In this document: piece after piece, positions 42,739-51,687 of the stretch
How positions within the stretch are numbered: position 1 is the stretch's first letter
Layout: each line of letters starts with the position of its first letter
Origin: Alcaligenes pakistanensis
GTDB taxonomy: Bacteria > Pseudomonadota > Gammaproteobacteria > Burkholderiales > Burkholderiaceae_B
Assembly (NCBI RefSeq): GCF_014652815.1
Contig: NZ_BMZN01000002.1
Location: 40,480-104,479 of the forward strand
Length of the DNA: 64,000 nt
Direction: 5' to 3'
Notes under the pieces: generated by a model
The model's database searches: none
Seen by the model: only the letters and a program-made list of their open reading frames with translations
Told to the model about the DNA's origin: nothing
Translations under genes and position numbers: made by a program

Positions 42739-43647
42739 ATGCTGCTCAATCTTCGTCAAATCGAGGTCTTTCGCGCCATTATGCTGACCGGTTCGATCAG
42801 CAAGGCCGCGCAACTGCTGAATGTGTCACAACCGGCCATCAGCCGCCTCTTGTCCTATACCGAATCACGCATAGGCCTGGTGCTGTTTGAGCGCATCAAG
42901 GGCCGGCTGTACCCCACGCCCGAGGCGCGGCGGCTCTATCAGGAGGTGGAGCAAGTCCATAACAGCGTGCAGCGGGTTAACGAGGTGGCGACCGACCTGA
43001 TCGAAAAGCGTCACGGCAGCTTGCACATTGCCGTCAGCCCCAGCTTGGGGCAGACCTTGATCCCCATGGCGGTCACCCGTTTTCGTAAGGCATTCCCGGA
43101 TGTAAAGGTGTATGTGCGCACCTTGATTTCCAGCGATCTGGTTCAGGCTTTAGTCACGCAGCAGGCCGAGGTGGGCGTGGCGATTGTGCCCTTAACGCAC
43201 CCCAGCCTGCACGCCCAGTCCATCTACGAAAACCATCTGGTGGCTGTATTGCCCGCCAGTCATCCCCTGGCCGACAAGCAGGAGCTGGACGCAACGGATC
43301 TGGAAGGCTTGGACCTGATTGGCTATGGCAATGACACACCCTACGGGCAGATGGTGCAGCAGTTATTTGGTAACCGTCCGGGTGTGCCGCAACTGGCTGT
43401 AGAAGTGCGTTTGACGCACATTGCCTGTGCCATGGTGCAGGCTGGAGCAGGCATTGCTATCGTAGATGAACTGGCCGTCGCAGGCCGGGTCTGGCCTGAT
43501 GTTGTGGTACGCCCCATCAATCCACGCACCACCATGCCCTTGCACATGCTGCACTCCAATGTGGTGCCCGTCTCGCAATTGGCCCACGACTTTATGGAAG
43601 TGGTGATCTCAACCGCGTCCCGAGGGATGCGCGCCGGTTGGGCCTGA
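42739..43647 (+). CDS. LysR family regulator of the cyclic-amide cluster
   Basis: Regulator of 302 residues: helix-turn-helix in LRQIEVFRAIMLTGSISKAAQLLNVSQPAISRLLSYTE (about residues 5-42), then a full effector domain. The ATG at 42739 is the only possible start matching the family, since an in-frame stop lies two codons upstream; the AAGGG preceding it is unusually close, so translation initiation may be atypical. It is divergent from the ABC operon and is the natural candidate to bind the two similar boxes at 42691 and 38382. Confidence 0.88.
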   Translation: MLLNLRQIEVFRAIMLTGSISKAAQLLNVSQPAISRLLSYTESRIGLVLFERIKGRLYPTPEARRLYQEVEQVHNSVQRVNEVATDLIEKRHGSLHIAVSPSLGQTLIPMAVTRFRKAFPDVKVYVRTLISSDLVQALVTQQAEVGVAIVPLTHPSLHAQSIYENHLVAVLPASHPLADKQELDATDLEGLDLIGYGNDTPYGQMVQQLFGNRPGVPQLAVEVRLTHIACAMVQAGAGIAIVDELAVAGRVWPDVVVRPINPRTTMPLHMLHSNVVPVSQLAHDFMEVVISTASRGMRAGWA

Positions 43648-43697
43648 GTTATTCACCAATCAATACACTATCCTCCACGCTGCGCCTTCGCTAGGCA

Positions 43698-43732
43698 GCC
43701 TCTCCAAGGGGGGACTTACCCTTAGGAGAGGC
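43698..43732. repeat. Hairpin-forming intergenic sequence
   Basis: A 13-bp stem with one bulge (GCCTCTCCAAGGG and CCCTTAGGAGAGGC). It lies between the LysR gene and the amino acid ABC operon, with no T-run. The rest of the spacer 43648-43896 holds no gene. Confidence 0.45.
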
Positions 43733-43896
43733 CGGCAGGAAACAAGCGGTGTTCGTGGATTCAGCCGCGCATAAGGGATATGGGCATTCGATTAACCCTG
43801 TGTTATGAAGAGTTAATAAAAAAGCATATGACATCAAGGTTTTGCCACCCCTAGAATTAAAGAACTACAAACAGAAAATGATGGCAAGGAGACCTT

Positions 43897-44856
43897 ATGA
43901 AAGGCGTAAACACAATCGCCGCGTTGGCCGCGGCTATTTCTCGCAAACACACCCCGTCTCGTTTGGGACATGCCCGTTTGGGACATGCCCGTCTGGGACA
44001 TAAAGCAGGCCTGCTGTTGGCAGCAGTGGTAACGGGCTTGACCTTGAGCCTGTCCGCCCACGCAGCTAACCCCAATCAGGGAAAGATGTTCAAAGTAGCC
44101 GCGGATGTGGGCCTGGTGCCCTTTTTCATGCGTGGTACTGACGGCAAGATGGACGGTTTTTCCAACGAGCTAAGCCAGGAAGTCGCCCAGCGCATGGGTT
44201 ATGACGGCGCGGAAGTGATCGATACCCCGTTTTCCGCTATTTTTGCCGGCCTGTTTTCCAGCCGCTACGACATGGTGGCCGCGCCCACCAACACCACGCA
44301 GGAGCGTGCCCAGCAAATGCTGTTTGCCGAGCCCTATATGGCCGGTGGCCTGAGCTTTCTGGCTAAAAAGGGCGCCACTGTCAATTCGCTGGAAGACCTG
44401 AAGGGCAAGACCATTGCCGTCAATAACGGCAGCTTCTCGGATCGCTGGCTACAGGATAATCAGGAAAAATACGGCTACAAGATCCAGCGTTTCAACAAAA
44501 ACACGGATGCTGTGCAGGCTGTGGCCATTGGCCGTGCCTTTGCCAATATGTCCGAGACTCCGCTGGCACGCTATATCGCTACCCAAACCCCTGCTTTGGC
44601 GCCGGTCTACGACATGACGACCGAGGCCAACTACGCCTTTGCCTTTCGCAAGGACGACACCGCTTTGCGTAATCGCGTTGATGAAGTGCTGGAATGCATG
44701 AAGCAAGACGGCGCCTTGTCCAAGCTGCATGTGAAGTGGTTCGGTACAGAACCCAATGCCGGTACGGCCATGACCGTGATTTTCCCTGGCTATGGCGTAC
44801 CTGACTTCCCTGGCTACGAGCCCACCGAGCACACTCCCGACTGCTCCCGTCCGTAA
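43897..44856 (+). CDS. Polar amino acid ABC transporter binding protein
   Basis: Family 3 periplasmic binding protein of 319 residues. The mature domain begins about residue 58 (GKMFKVAADVGLVPFFMRG) and shows DGKMDGFSNELSQEVAQRMGY, RYDMVAAPTNTTQERAQQMLFAEPY and the C-terminal KQDGALSKLHVKWFG typical of the group. The signal peptide is preceded by a long basic n-region containing three tandem copies of RLGHA (residues 22-36), encoded by a 15-bp repeat. CAAGGAGA precedes the ATG. It is the first gene of a five-gene operon. Confidence 0.88.
   Translation: MKGVNTIAALAAAISRKHTPSRLGHARLGHARLGHKAGLLLAAVVTGLTLSLSAHAANPNQGKMFKVAADVGLVPFFMRGTDGKMDGFSNELSQEVAQRMGYDGAEVIDTPFSAIFAGLFSSRYDMVAAPTNTTQERAQQMLFAEPYMAGGLSFLAKKGATVNSLEDLKGKTIAVNNGSFSDRWLQDNQEKYGYKIQRFNKNTDAVQAVAIGRAFANMSETPLARYIATQTPALAPVYDMTTEANYAFAFRKDDTALRNRVDEVLECMKQDGALSKLHVKWFGTEPNAGTAMTVIFPGYGVPDFPGYEPTEHTPDCSRP
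43960..44004 (+). repeat. Three tandem 15-bp repeats within the signal-peptide region
   Basis: CGTTTGGGACATGCC twice exactly (43960-43974, 43975-43989), then a diverged third copy (43990-44004). Each unit encodes RLGHA or a variant, so copy number can change without shifting the frame. Confidence 0.85.
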
Positions 44857-44910
44857 ACGCGCTATCGCGCCGTTTCTCTAGCTATATGGCCCTGTAGGGG
44901 GCCGGTCCCC

Positions 44911-44929
44911 GCCTGCCCGACTGGCAGGC
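44911..44929 (+). other. Intercistronic hairpin between binding-protein and ATPase genes
   Basis: A perfect 7-bp stem (GCCTGCC, 5-base loop, GGCAGGC) 16 bases before the ATPase ATG, with another GC-rich inverted segment just ahead (about 44888-44910). Such hairpins often raise the relative expression of the binding protein by protecting the upstream mRNA. Confidence 0.5.
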
Positions 44930-44944
44930 GGTTAAGGAGCGACC

Positions 44945-45676
44945 ATGAGTGAAATTGTCCGCATCCAGGGCTTGCGCAAATCGTTTGGGCAGGCCGAAAT
45001 TCTTAAAGGCATAGACCTGAGCGTCAACACCGGCGAAGTCGTGGTGATGATTGGCGGCTCGGGCTCTGGGAAAAGTACCTGCCTGCGCTGCATCAACCGT
45101 TTGGAGACACCCACCAGCGGCACGATTGTGGTGGCAGGCAATGATGTGACCTGTCCGCGCACCGACCTGAATCAGGTGCGGCAAAACATAGGCATGGTGT
45201 TTCAAGGCATCCACTTGTACCCGCACATGACCGCGCTGGGTAATGTGATGCTGGCGCTGCGCAAGGTCAAAAAAGTGTCCAAGGCACAGGCCGAAGAACA
45301 GGCCCGCCAGCACCTGGACCAAGTGGGTCTGGCCGAACGCATGGAGCACTACCCCAGCCAGTTGTCCGGCGGCCAGCAGCAGCGGGTGGGTATTGCCCGC
45401 GCCCTGGCGTTGGAACCCAAAGTCATGCTGTTTGACGAGCCTACCTCGGGCCTGGATCCGGAGCTGGTCGGCGAGGTCTTGAACGTGATGAAACGTACCC
45501 GCGATGCGGGCATGACCATGGTGATTGTCACGCACGAAATGCAGTTTGCCCGCGAAGTGGGTGACCGTATCGTGTTCATGGACCAGGGCGTGATTCTGGA
45601 TCAGGGCAGTCCCGAGGAAATTCTGAGCAAGCCGCGTCACAAGCGTATTCAGGATTTTCTGAGCCGCATGCACTGA
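44945..45676 (+). CDS. Polar amino acid ABC transporter ATP-binding protein
   Basis: ATPase of 243 residues of the GlnQ/HisP/ArtP group: Walker [16 protein letters not shown] (about 37-51), signature [15 protein letters not shown], Walker [20 protein letters not shown] and switch [19 protein letters not shown] precedes the ATG. It energises the two permeases encoded next. Confidence 0.94.
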   Translation: MSEIVRIQGLRKSFGQAEILKGIDLSVNTGEVVVMIGGSGSGKSTCLRCINRLETPTSGTIVVAGNDVTCPRTDLNQVRQNIGMVFQGIHLYPHMTALGNVMLALRKVKKVSKAQAEEQARQHLDQVGLAERMEHYPSQLSGGQQQRVGIARALALEPKVMLFDEPTSGLDPELVGEVLNVMKRTRDAGMTMVIVTHEMQFAREVGDRIVFMDQGVILDQGSPEEILSKPRHKRIQDFLSRMH

Positions 45677-45684
45677 GGCCCGCC

Positions 45685-46356
45685 ATGGAGAAGATTCTTT
45701 ATTACTTCTTTAACTGGACGCTGATCAGTCCCCATTTTCCCGAGATCATGCAGGGCTTTTGGGTGACGCTGCAAATGGCCGTCATGACCGTGGTGCTGGG
45801 TACCCTGTTGGGTCTGGCGCTGGCTGTGTTGCGCTGCTATGGCTGGCGACCCGTCAATCTTCTGATGACGCTGTATGTGGACGTATTCCGTGCCATTCCG
45901 CAGCTGGTCATTATTGTGCTGGTCTTTTTCGCCTTGCCCTCGGTAGGCATTGTGATTGATCCCGTCCCCGCGACCGTTCTGGCATTGAGTCTGGTGCTGT
46001 CTGCCTTTGCCGAAGAGATTTTCTGGTCCGGTATCGCTTCAGTACCGACGGGGCAGTGGGAAGCCGGGCGCTCGACCGGTATGGGATTTAGTCAGACGCT
46101 GTTTGCCATCATCCTGCCCCAGGCCGTGCGGCTGGCGATTCCACCGCTGACCAACCGCGCGATCGGGATTACCAAAGGCACTACGCTGGGCTCGGTGATT
46201 GCCGTGCCGGAGCTGCTGAATGTGTCCAGCAATATCCAGTCCAATATTGCCAACCCCACCGCCTTTACCGCGGGGGCCATTTTGTTCTGCCTGATTTTCT
46301 TCCCCTTCGTTTACCTGACACGGGTGCTCGAACGGCGCTACGCGATCAAGTCGTAG
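45685..46356 (+). CDS. Polar amino acid ABC transporter permease 1
   Basis: HisM/GlnP-type permease of 223 residues with about five hydrophobic segments. The EAA loop is EAGRSTGMGFSQTLFAIILPQAVR (about 126-149). FWVTLQMAVMTVVLGTLLGLALAVLR near the N-terminus is the family start. It is 8 bases after the ATPase stop and pairs with the following permease. Confidence 0.92.
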   Translation: MEKILYYFFNWTLISPHFPEIMQGFWVTLQMAVMTVVLGTLLGLALAVLRCYGWRPVNLLMTLYVDVFRAIPQLVIIVLVFFALPSVGIVIDPVPATVLALSLVLSAFAEEIFWSGIASVPTGQWEAGRSTGMGFSQTLFAIILPQAVRLAIPPLTNRAIGITKGTTLGSVIAVPELLNVSSNIQSNIANPTAFTAGAILFCLIFFPFVYLTRVLERRYAIKS

Positions 46357-46368
46357 GAGAGATGCGCT

Positions 46369-47037
46369 ATGGAACTGATCGATACTTTTCTAAACCCGGA
46401 AATCATTGCGGCCAGTTGGCCCTTGCTGATGCAAGGCTTGTGGCTGACGGTGAAGCTGGCTGTGATCATTGTGCCTCTGGCTGCCTTGCTGGGCTTGGTG
46501 ATTGCCTGCCTGCACTACCAGCAGCATCGCTGGTTGAACCGGCTGATCCTCTTGTATGTGGACTTCTTTCGGGCCTTCCCGCCTTTGGTGCTGCTGATCT
46601 TCATTTATTACGGTCTGCCCTTCCTGGGTGTACCCCTGAATGAGTTTTCTGCCACCGTGCTGGCGCTGGTCTTGAACAGCAGCGGCTACTTTGCGGAGAT
46701 TTTTCGTGCCGGACTGGAGTCGGTCTCGCCCGGCCAGAACGAAGCGGCACGCTCCACGGGTTTGAACGCCCGTCAGGCTATGGCCTATGTGGTGGTGCCC
46801 CAAGGTGTGCGCAATGTGATCCCTGATCTGGCCAGCAACACGTTGGAGGCCATCAAGCAGACCTCGATTGCCTCGGCGGTCGCCTTGCCCGAGCTGCTGC
46901 GTTCAGCCCAGATTGTGCAGGGGCAGACCTACAGTCAGACCCCGCTGGTGGCGGCGGCGCTGATTTACTTCATTCTTCTCTGGCCCTTGGTGCGCGTTAT
47001 TTCGCGTATGCAAAAGCCATTTGTTATTCCTCGTTGA
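46369..47037 (+). CDS. Polar amino acid ABC transporter permease 2
   Basis: HisQ-type permease of 222 residues: LLMQGLWLTVKLAVIIVPLAALLGLVIA at the N-terminus and NEAARSTGLNARQAMAYVVVPQGVRNVIPDLA (about 123-154) as EAA loop. TAGGAG precedes the ATG. It forms the channel with permease 1. Confidence 0.92.
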   Translation: MELIDTFLNPEIIAASWPLLMQGLWLTVKLAVIIVPLAALLGLVIACLHYQQHRWLNRLILLYVDFFRAFPPLVLLIFIYYGLPFLGVPLNEFSATVLALVLNSSGYFAEIFRAGLESVSPGQNEAARSTGLNARQAMAYVVVPQGVRNVIPDLASNTLEAIKQTSIASAVALPELLRSAQIVQGQTYSQTPLVAAALIYFILLWPLVRVISRMQKPFVIPR

Positions 47038-47051
47038 GCCTAAGCGTAACT

Positions 47052-47957
47052 ATGAAAAATAAAGGTGTCTTTTCCATTTGCCCCACCCCCTTCAAGCCGG
47101 GTGGCGAGCTGGATTTGCAAAGCCTGGTCAGCCTGGTGAATTTCCAGCTGGAAGCCGGTATTCACGGGCTGGCAATTTTGGGGGTGATGGGCGAGTTGCA
47201 TAAGCTCAGTACCTTTGAGCGTCGCCGTGTCATTGAAACCGTGGTGGCGGCGGTGCGTGGTGCGGTGCCCGTCTGGGTGGGCGTGCGTGCTTTGGGTACA
47301 GCCGCCGCAGTTGAGCAGGCCCGCAGTGCCGAGGACCTGGGCGCCGATGCGATTTTTGTCGCTCCCTTGGCAGGAGCAGACGACGAGATGCAGGTGTCCT
47401 ACTACCGCCAGATCGTGCAGGCTATCCGCCTTCCTGTCGTCATTCACGACTTTCCGGAACTGTTTGCTGCTCGTATCAGCCCCGCCTTGGCCGTGCGCCT
47501 GAAAGGCGAGGCGGGCGTGTCTATTCTGAACTCTGAAGATCCACCAGTGGGTCAGAAAATTACTGCTGTGCGTGGTTTGACAGGCGATGCCCTGCCTATC
47601 TTGAGTGGTTTGGGGGGCATGCATTTTCTGGAAGAGTTGCAGCGGGGTGCCGATGGCGTGGTCACCGGTTTTTCCTTCCCGGAAATTCTGTTGAAAGTTT
47701 ATGCGCTGCATCGCCAGGGTGAACAAGAAGAAGCCGCCCGGGTGTTTGACCGTTATTGCTCGCTGATTCGCTACGAGTTTCAACCGCTGGTGGCGCTGGC
47801 GTTGCGTAAATACTCTTATATGCGCCGTGGCATCATTGCTTGCGACGCCACCCGCGACCCGGCCACGGCTCTGGATCACATCAGTCGTGACGAGTTTGAG
47901 GCTGTCGTGCGCCGTGTTGGTCTGGACCTGTCGATACAAGGCGTACAAGCCGTATAG
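47052..47957 (+). CDS. DapA-family protein lacking the Schiff-base lysine
   Basis: Predicted TIM-barrel protein of 301 residues of the dihydrodipicolinate synthase/N-acetylneuraminate lyase family. Overall layout is conserved (FSICPTPFKPGGELDLQSLVSLVNF at the start, GADAIFVAPLAG), but key residues differ. Where DapA has the catalytic lysine in GIKE, this protein reads SILNSED (about 157-163); the proton-relay tyrosine region reads VVIHDFPE; and GTTGE is GVMGE. Usual aldolase/lyase chemistry is therefore doubtful. ATG 47052 is used; an in-frame TTG at 47034 overlaps the permease stop. Last gene of the transporter operon. Confidence 0.8.
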   Translation: MKNKGVFSICPTPFKPGGELDLQSLVSLVNFQLEAGIHGLAILGVMGELHKLSTFERRRVIETVVAAVRGAVPVWVGVRALGTAAAVEQARSAEDLGADAIFVAPLAGADDEMQVSYYRQIVQAIRLPVVIHDFPELFAARISPALAVRLKGEAGVSILNSEDPPVGQKITAVRGLTGDALPILSGLGGMHFLEELQRGADGVVTGFSFPEILLKVYALHRQGEQEEAARVFDRYCSLIRYEFQPLVALALRKYSYMRRGIIACDATRDPATALDHISRDEFEAVVRRVGLDLSIQGVQAV

Positions 47958-48000
47958 AACCTTGCTGTACTTGTAGTATTTGCTGTACTTGCTGTTGTAG

Positions 48001-48046
48001 CCGGATAAGTCACTTGGGCGTTCCAATAACTTATCCGGTTTTTTTA
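48001..48046 (+). terminator. Rho-independent terminator of the amino acid ABC operon
   Basis: A perfect 10-bp stem (CCGGATAAGT at 48001-48010 and ACTTATCCGG at 48029-48038) followed by seven T residues, 44 bases after the DapA-like stop. The remaining spacer 48047-48278 shows no gene. Confidence 0.92.
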
Positions 48047-48278
48047 TTGTTTTGCCGTGCTTTCTTGTTGCGTCTGTGTTCGCCGCTGCCTGGCTCTTTG
48101 CTTGGCGCAGCTCCGGGCCGGTGCCCCACTTAATATAGAGAAACGGTCTCCTACTGCTCGCTTGTAATCCCCACCTGTTCAATCCCGATTCCATATCCTT
48201 TCAGGGCTTGTGCACACTTTTGAAATGCCCTTGTCCGCGCAGTATGATCGAACATTCTGCTCTCGGATAGGGATTGCC

Positions 48279-48836
48279 ATGTTTGCCTATGTCGGGCTGC
48301 GTACTGCCTGCTTTGATACGCCTTTAGGGGTGATGCGCGTGCTGGTCGATGCTCAAGGAGCCTTGCTGCGTCTGGACTTTGAAGAGGAGACCGTGCATGG
48401 CCTGACTCCCGAGCAACTGGCCGGATTGATCGACGAACCTGCTTTGGCCGAACCCGTGCAGACTCAGTTGGACGCGTATTTTGCCGGCAAGCTGCAACAG
48501 TTTGACCTGCCTTTCAGCTTGCAAGGCACACAGTTTCAGCAACAGGTCTGGCAGGCTTTGCAGACCATCCCTTATGGCCAGACCTGGACTTACGGCCAAA
48601 TGGCCGAACACCTGGGCCGTCCTAAAGCCGTTCGCGCCGTAGGCCAGGCTTGCGGCCTGAATCCCATCAGCATCATCGTGCCTTGCCATCGCGTGCAGGG
48701 TGCCAATGGCATGTTGACCGGCTTTAGCTCCGGTCTGCATCGCAAAGCCAGCTTGCTGGACTTTGAACGCCGTGTGCATTTGACCGGTGTGGGCGATTTT
48801 CAGCTCAGCATGCCCGCCCAACTGGATTTGTTCTAG
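48279..48836 (+). CDS. ogt: Methylated-DNA-protein-cysteine methyltransferase
   Basis: Suicide repair protein of 185 residues that removes alkyl groups from O6-alkylguanine in DNA. The active-site motif is IIVPCHRV (about residues 126-133), followed by GANGMLTGFSSGLHRKASLLDFE. The helix-turn-helix part FQQQVWQALQTIPYGQTWTYGQMAEHLGRPKAVRAVGQA is canonical. It has no Ada N-terminal domain. The ATG at 48279 is preceded by AGGGA; an upstream frame extension is rejected. Single gene. Confidence 0.93.
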   Translation: MFAYVGLRTACFDTPLGVMRVLVDAQGALLRLDFEEETVHGLTPEQLAGLIDEPALAEPVQTQLDAYFAGKLQQFDLPFSLQGTQFQQQVWQALQTIPYGQTWTYGQMAEHLGRPKAVRAVGQACGLNPISIIVPCHRVQGANGMLTGFSSGLHRKASLLDFERRVHLTGVGDFQLSMPAQLDLF

Positions 48837-48961
48837 CGCAGTCCACGCTTCACTCCGTACCCAAATCAACAAGCCCTCGTGCACAGAATCACAAGTCTGG
48901 GCTGGTCCTCGTCCCTATACTGGATTCGTTAAGAATCAACTATTCCGTGTGGAGACAGACT

Positions 48962-50452
48962 ATGGGCCAGGATGTACAAGTCGAGCGCAACGCGATTCGC
49001 GAACACATGATTATTGACGGCAAGCCCGTCAGTCAATCTCAGGGACCCACTATTCCCGTCTATGACCCGGCGACCGGACAAGTGATTGCGCATCAGCCTG
49101 AGGCTGGCGCTCAAGGCGTAGACCTTGCTGTGCGTGCTGCCCGTCAGGCTCTGGAGCAGGGCGAATGGGGCAAAATGCTGCCCGCTCAGCGCGAACGTCT
49201 CTTGCTGCGTTTGGCTGATCTGGTTGAAGCCAATGCAGACGAACTGGCCCGTCTGGAAACCCTGAACAACGGCAAACTGCTGTTCTTCTCCTACGGCTTG
49301 GAAGTGGCTGCCAGCGCCCAATGGCTGCGTTATATGGCCGGTTGGGCCACCAAGATCAGCGGTGAACTGCTCTCGCCCTCCATCGCCTTTCCTCCCGGTA
49401 TCAATTACCACGCGTACACGCGCCAGGAGCCAGTGGGTGTGGTCGGCGCCATCGTGCCTTGGAACTTTCCGCTGCTGATGGCCGTCTGGAAGATCGCGCC
49501 TGCCATGGCTGCCGGTTGCACCGTGGTTCTGAAGCCTGCTGAAGAAACCCCGCTAACCGCCATTCGCCTGGCTGAACTGGCTCTGGAAGCTGGTTTCCCG
49601 GCCGGTGTGATCAACGTGATTACAGGCCGTGGCGAGAGTACCGGCGCTGCTTTGACGGCCCACCCTGGCGTCAATAAGATTTCCTTCACCGGTTCCACAG
49701 AGGTGGGCAAGCTGATTGGTCATCAAGCCATCAACGATATGAAGCGCATGTCCCTGGAGCTGGGTGGCAAGTCCCCCGTTGTCATCATGGACGATTGCGA
49801 TGTGGACATGGCCATTCAAGGGGCGGCCAACGCTATCTTCTTTAACCAGGGACAGGTGTGTACCGCCGGTTCGCGTCTGTTTGTACAAAAAGGTATTTAC
49901 GAGCGTGTGGTGCAGGGCGTGGCTGACTTGGCTTCTTCCATGACACTGGGCTCGGGTTTTGAGCAGTCCACCCAGATTGCTCCGCTGATCTCGGCACGCC
50001 ACCAGCAGCGCGTGCAGAACTACATTGATGTGGGTCGCCAGCAAGGCGGCCGCATGTTGGCAGGCGAGGGCGCACGCCCCGAGCAGGGCTACTTTGTACG
50101 CCCCACTGTGTTTGCCGATGTGGCACCCGATGCCCGCATCATGCGTGAAGAAATCTTTGGACCTGTCGTGGTTGCGACCCCGTTTGATACCGAGGCGCAG
50201 GCACTGGCATTGGCCAACGATACAGACTTTGGCCTGGGTGCCAGCGTCTGGAGTCAGGACCTGGCCCGCGTACAACGTCTGACCGCCGGTATTAAGGCGG
50301 GCACGGTGTGGGTCAACACGCACAACATGCTGGACCCCAGCATGCCCTTTGGTGGCTACAAGCAGTCCGGCCTGGGTCGGGAACACGGGCGCGCCGCGGT
50401 AGAGGCCTATCTGGAGACCAAATCGGTCTGCATGGCTTACCCGGCAGCCTAG
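48962..50452 (+). CDS. NAD-dependent aldehyde dehydrogenase (probably aromatic aldehydes)
   Basis: Aldehyde dehydrogenase of 496 residues with all class features: catalytic Cys in FNQGQVCTAGSRLF (about Cys302), Glu in LELGGKSPVVI (about Glu268), cofactor loop FTGSTEVGKLIG, and PWNFPLLMAVWKIAPA. It is closest in look to the phenylacetaldehyde dehydrogenase/AldA-type group. Its position directly upstream of the aromatic amine dehydrogenase operon suggests it oxidises the aldehydes formed from phenylethylamine, tyramine or dopamine. ATG 48962 follows GGAGA. It is separated from the aau operon by a large palindromic element. Confidence 0.9.
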   Translation: MGQDVQVERNAIREHMIIDGKPVSQSQGPTIPVYDPATGQVIAHQPEAGAQGVDLAVRAARQALEQGEWGKMLPAQRERLLLRLADLVEANADELARLETLNNGKLLFFSYGLEVAASAQWLRYMAGWATKISGELLSPSIAFPPGINYHAYTRQEPVGVVGAIVPWNFPLLMAVWKIAPAMAAGCTVVLKPAEETPLTAIRLAELALEAGFPAGVINVITGRGESTGAALTAHPGVNKISFTGSTEVGKLIGHQAINDMKRMSLELGGKSPVVIMDDCDVDMAIQGAANAIFFNQGQVCTAGSRLFVQKGIYERVVQGVADLASSMTLGSGFEQSTQIAPLISARHQQRVQNYIDVGRQQGGRMLAGEGARPEQGYFVRPTVFADVAPDARIMREEIFGPVVVATPFDTEAQALALANDTDFGLGASVWSQDLARVQRLTAGIKAGTVWVNTHNMLDPSMPFGGYKQSGLGREHGRAAVEAYLETKSVCMAYPAA

Positions 50453-50455
50453 TAA

Positions 50456-50722
50456 GAACCTGATCAAGGCCTTTTCATGGTTCCCGTTGCCCCGCAAACG
50501 CAATGGATGCAAGGCGCAAACCGCAGCAGGTCCGCTCGTCCGGCGAGGATTTGCAACACAGCAGACGTTGTGTTTGCGGGGCAACCCTTCGGGCAAGGCG
50601 TTACATTGCCGCACTCGTCGTTGCATGCCTTGCCCAGGCCAATGAGCATGAGCGGCGGCACGCGTCTAGATTGCGGCAATGTAACGCCTTGCGGGAACCA
50701 TGAAAAGGCCTTGAACAGGTTC
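50456..50722. repeat. Large three-arm palindromic element between aldehyde dehydrogenase and aau operon
   Basis: Outer inverted repeat: 50456-50486 pairs with 50692-50722, 30 of 31 positions. Inside are two further inverted repeats: arm 1, 50487-50503 with 50568-50584 (16 of 17); arm 2, 50593-50613 with 50672-50692 (21 of 21). Together they make a cloverleaf-like structure covering almost the whole intergenic region. The apparent reading frames inside it are artefacts of the palindrome. No transposase or target duplication is visible. It may be a non-autonomous mobile element, a transcription attenuator or barrier, or a protein-binding cruciform. Confidence 0.85.
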
Positions 50723-50729
50723 GGTATAC

Positions 50730-50763
50730 AGGCGCGAACACAATAACGATACAGTTCGCGCCT
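50730..50763 (+). promoter_or_regulatory. Perfect inverted repeat in front of the aau operon
   Basis: AGGCGCGAAC and GTTCGCGCCT, perfect 10-bp arms with a 14-base spacer, ending 7 bases before the GAGGAG ribosome-binding site of the first gene. Could be an operator (for example for the AraC or Fis-type regulator) or an RNA hairpin controlling translation. Confidence 0.5.
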
Positions 50764-50783
50764 TCTTCGAGGAGACAAAAATA

Positions 50784-51656
50784 ATGTACGCAATAGTGCA
50801 GCGGACCGCTCTGGCCTTGGCCTTGAGCGGTGTTAGTGTCGGGATTGCCCATGCAGGCGACCCCAGTGCTCGGGATTGGATACCGGCTCCGGTAGGTACC
50901 AATATCCTGGCCGTCTACATGATGGGCCTGAAGTCGCACGGTTTCTATGATCAGGGTTCACGAATTGGCGAGAGTCCCAAACTTAATGTGCAAGGCATGA
51001 TTTACCGCCAGATGCACTTTCGTGAACTGGCCGGTAAAACGGTGCAGTACGAGCTGATTGTGCCCGGTTTTCGCAACACGCTGGACGTCCCTGGGGCAGA
51101 CCGCGATCGCATGACGGGTATTGGTGACGTGACTGCCGGGGCGGCGGTCTGGTTGCATAACGATCCGGAAAACCGTTTCTGGTTTGCCTGGGAGCCCTTC
51201 ATTACGGCTCCTACAGGCCGTTACCACGGCTCGCACGCGGATGTGTCCTCGGGTAAAAACCGCTGGAGCACCATTCAAGACTTCGCGATTGTGAAAGGTT
51301 TTGGCGAATCCTCCTTTGTGGAAGGCGTGGCGGAATTCGAGTTCTTTGGCAATAACAAGAACTACTACGGCCAGACCCTGAAAAAAGACACGGCAATTCG
51401 CCTGATGGCTCTTGTTTCAACCAACCTGACTGAAAAGACCTATGTGGGTCTGCGCTACCGCTATGAAACTGGCGGGCGCGAGCGGGTCAATGGCCAAACC
51501 ACGGTGACGCGGGCACGCAACCACCAACTGGCGGCTGAAATTACCCATCAGCTCACCGACGCCCACCAAGTGCAATTGCAGTACATCCATGATTTGAAAG
51601 TCGAGAATGGCCCGCGCATGCGCGGCCTGCAATTCCGTTATGCCTATGCGTTCTGA
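50784..51656 (+). CDS. Outer-membrane beta-barrel transporter-like protein (aau orf-1)
   Basis: Exported protein of 290 residues. Signal peptide [24 protein letters not shown]; then alternating hydrophobic/polar strands and a C-terminal YAYAF, the terminal aromatic residue typical of outer-membrane barrels. It resembles the SphA/phenol-degradation meta-pathway transporter family and corresponds to orf-1 preceding aauB in the published Alcaligenes locus. It probably admits aromatic amines or related compounds. GAGGAG precedes the ATG. It is the first gene of the aau operon. Confidence 0.8.
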   Translation: MYAIVQRTALALALSGVSVGIAHAGDPSARDWIPAPVGTNILAVYMMGLKSHGFYDQGSRIGESPKLNVQGMIYRQMHFRELAGKTVQYELIVPGFRNTLDVPGADRDRMTGIGDVTAGAAVWLHNDPENRFWFAWEPFITAPTGRYHGSHADVSSGKNRWSTIQDFAIVKGFGESSFVEGVAEFEFFGNNKNYYGQTLKKDTAIRLMALVSTNLTEKTYVGLRYRYETGGRERVNGQTTVTRARNHQLAAEITHQLTDAHQVQLQYIHDLKVENGPRMRGLQFRYAYAF

Positions 51657-51687
51657 CAGCGTGGACGCCCATGAGGAGAGACATCCA

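Noticed and set aside
48893..48921. Promoter for the aldehyde dehydrogenase gene (TATACT at 48916)
   Set aside because: A -10-like hexamer exists but no acceptable -35 at 16-18 bases, so it was not listed.
50464..50793. Open frame of 109 codons on the minus strand, and frames running through 50456-50722
   Set aside because: They lie inside the three-arm palindrome, so composition keeps several frames open; no family features or start signals.
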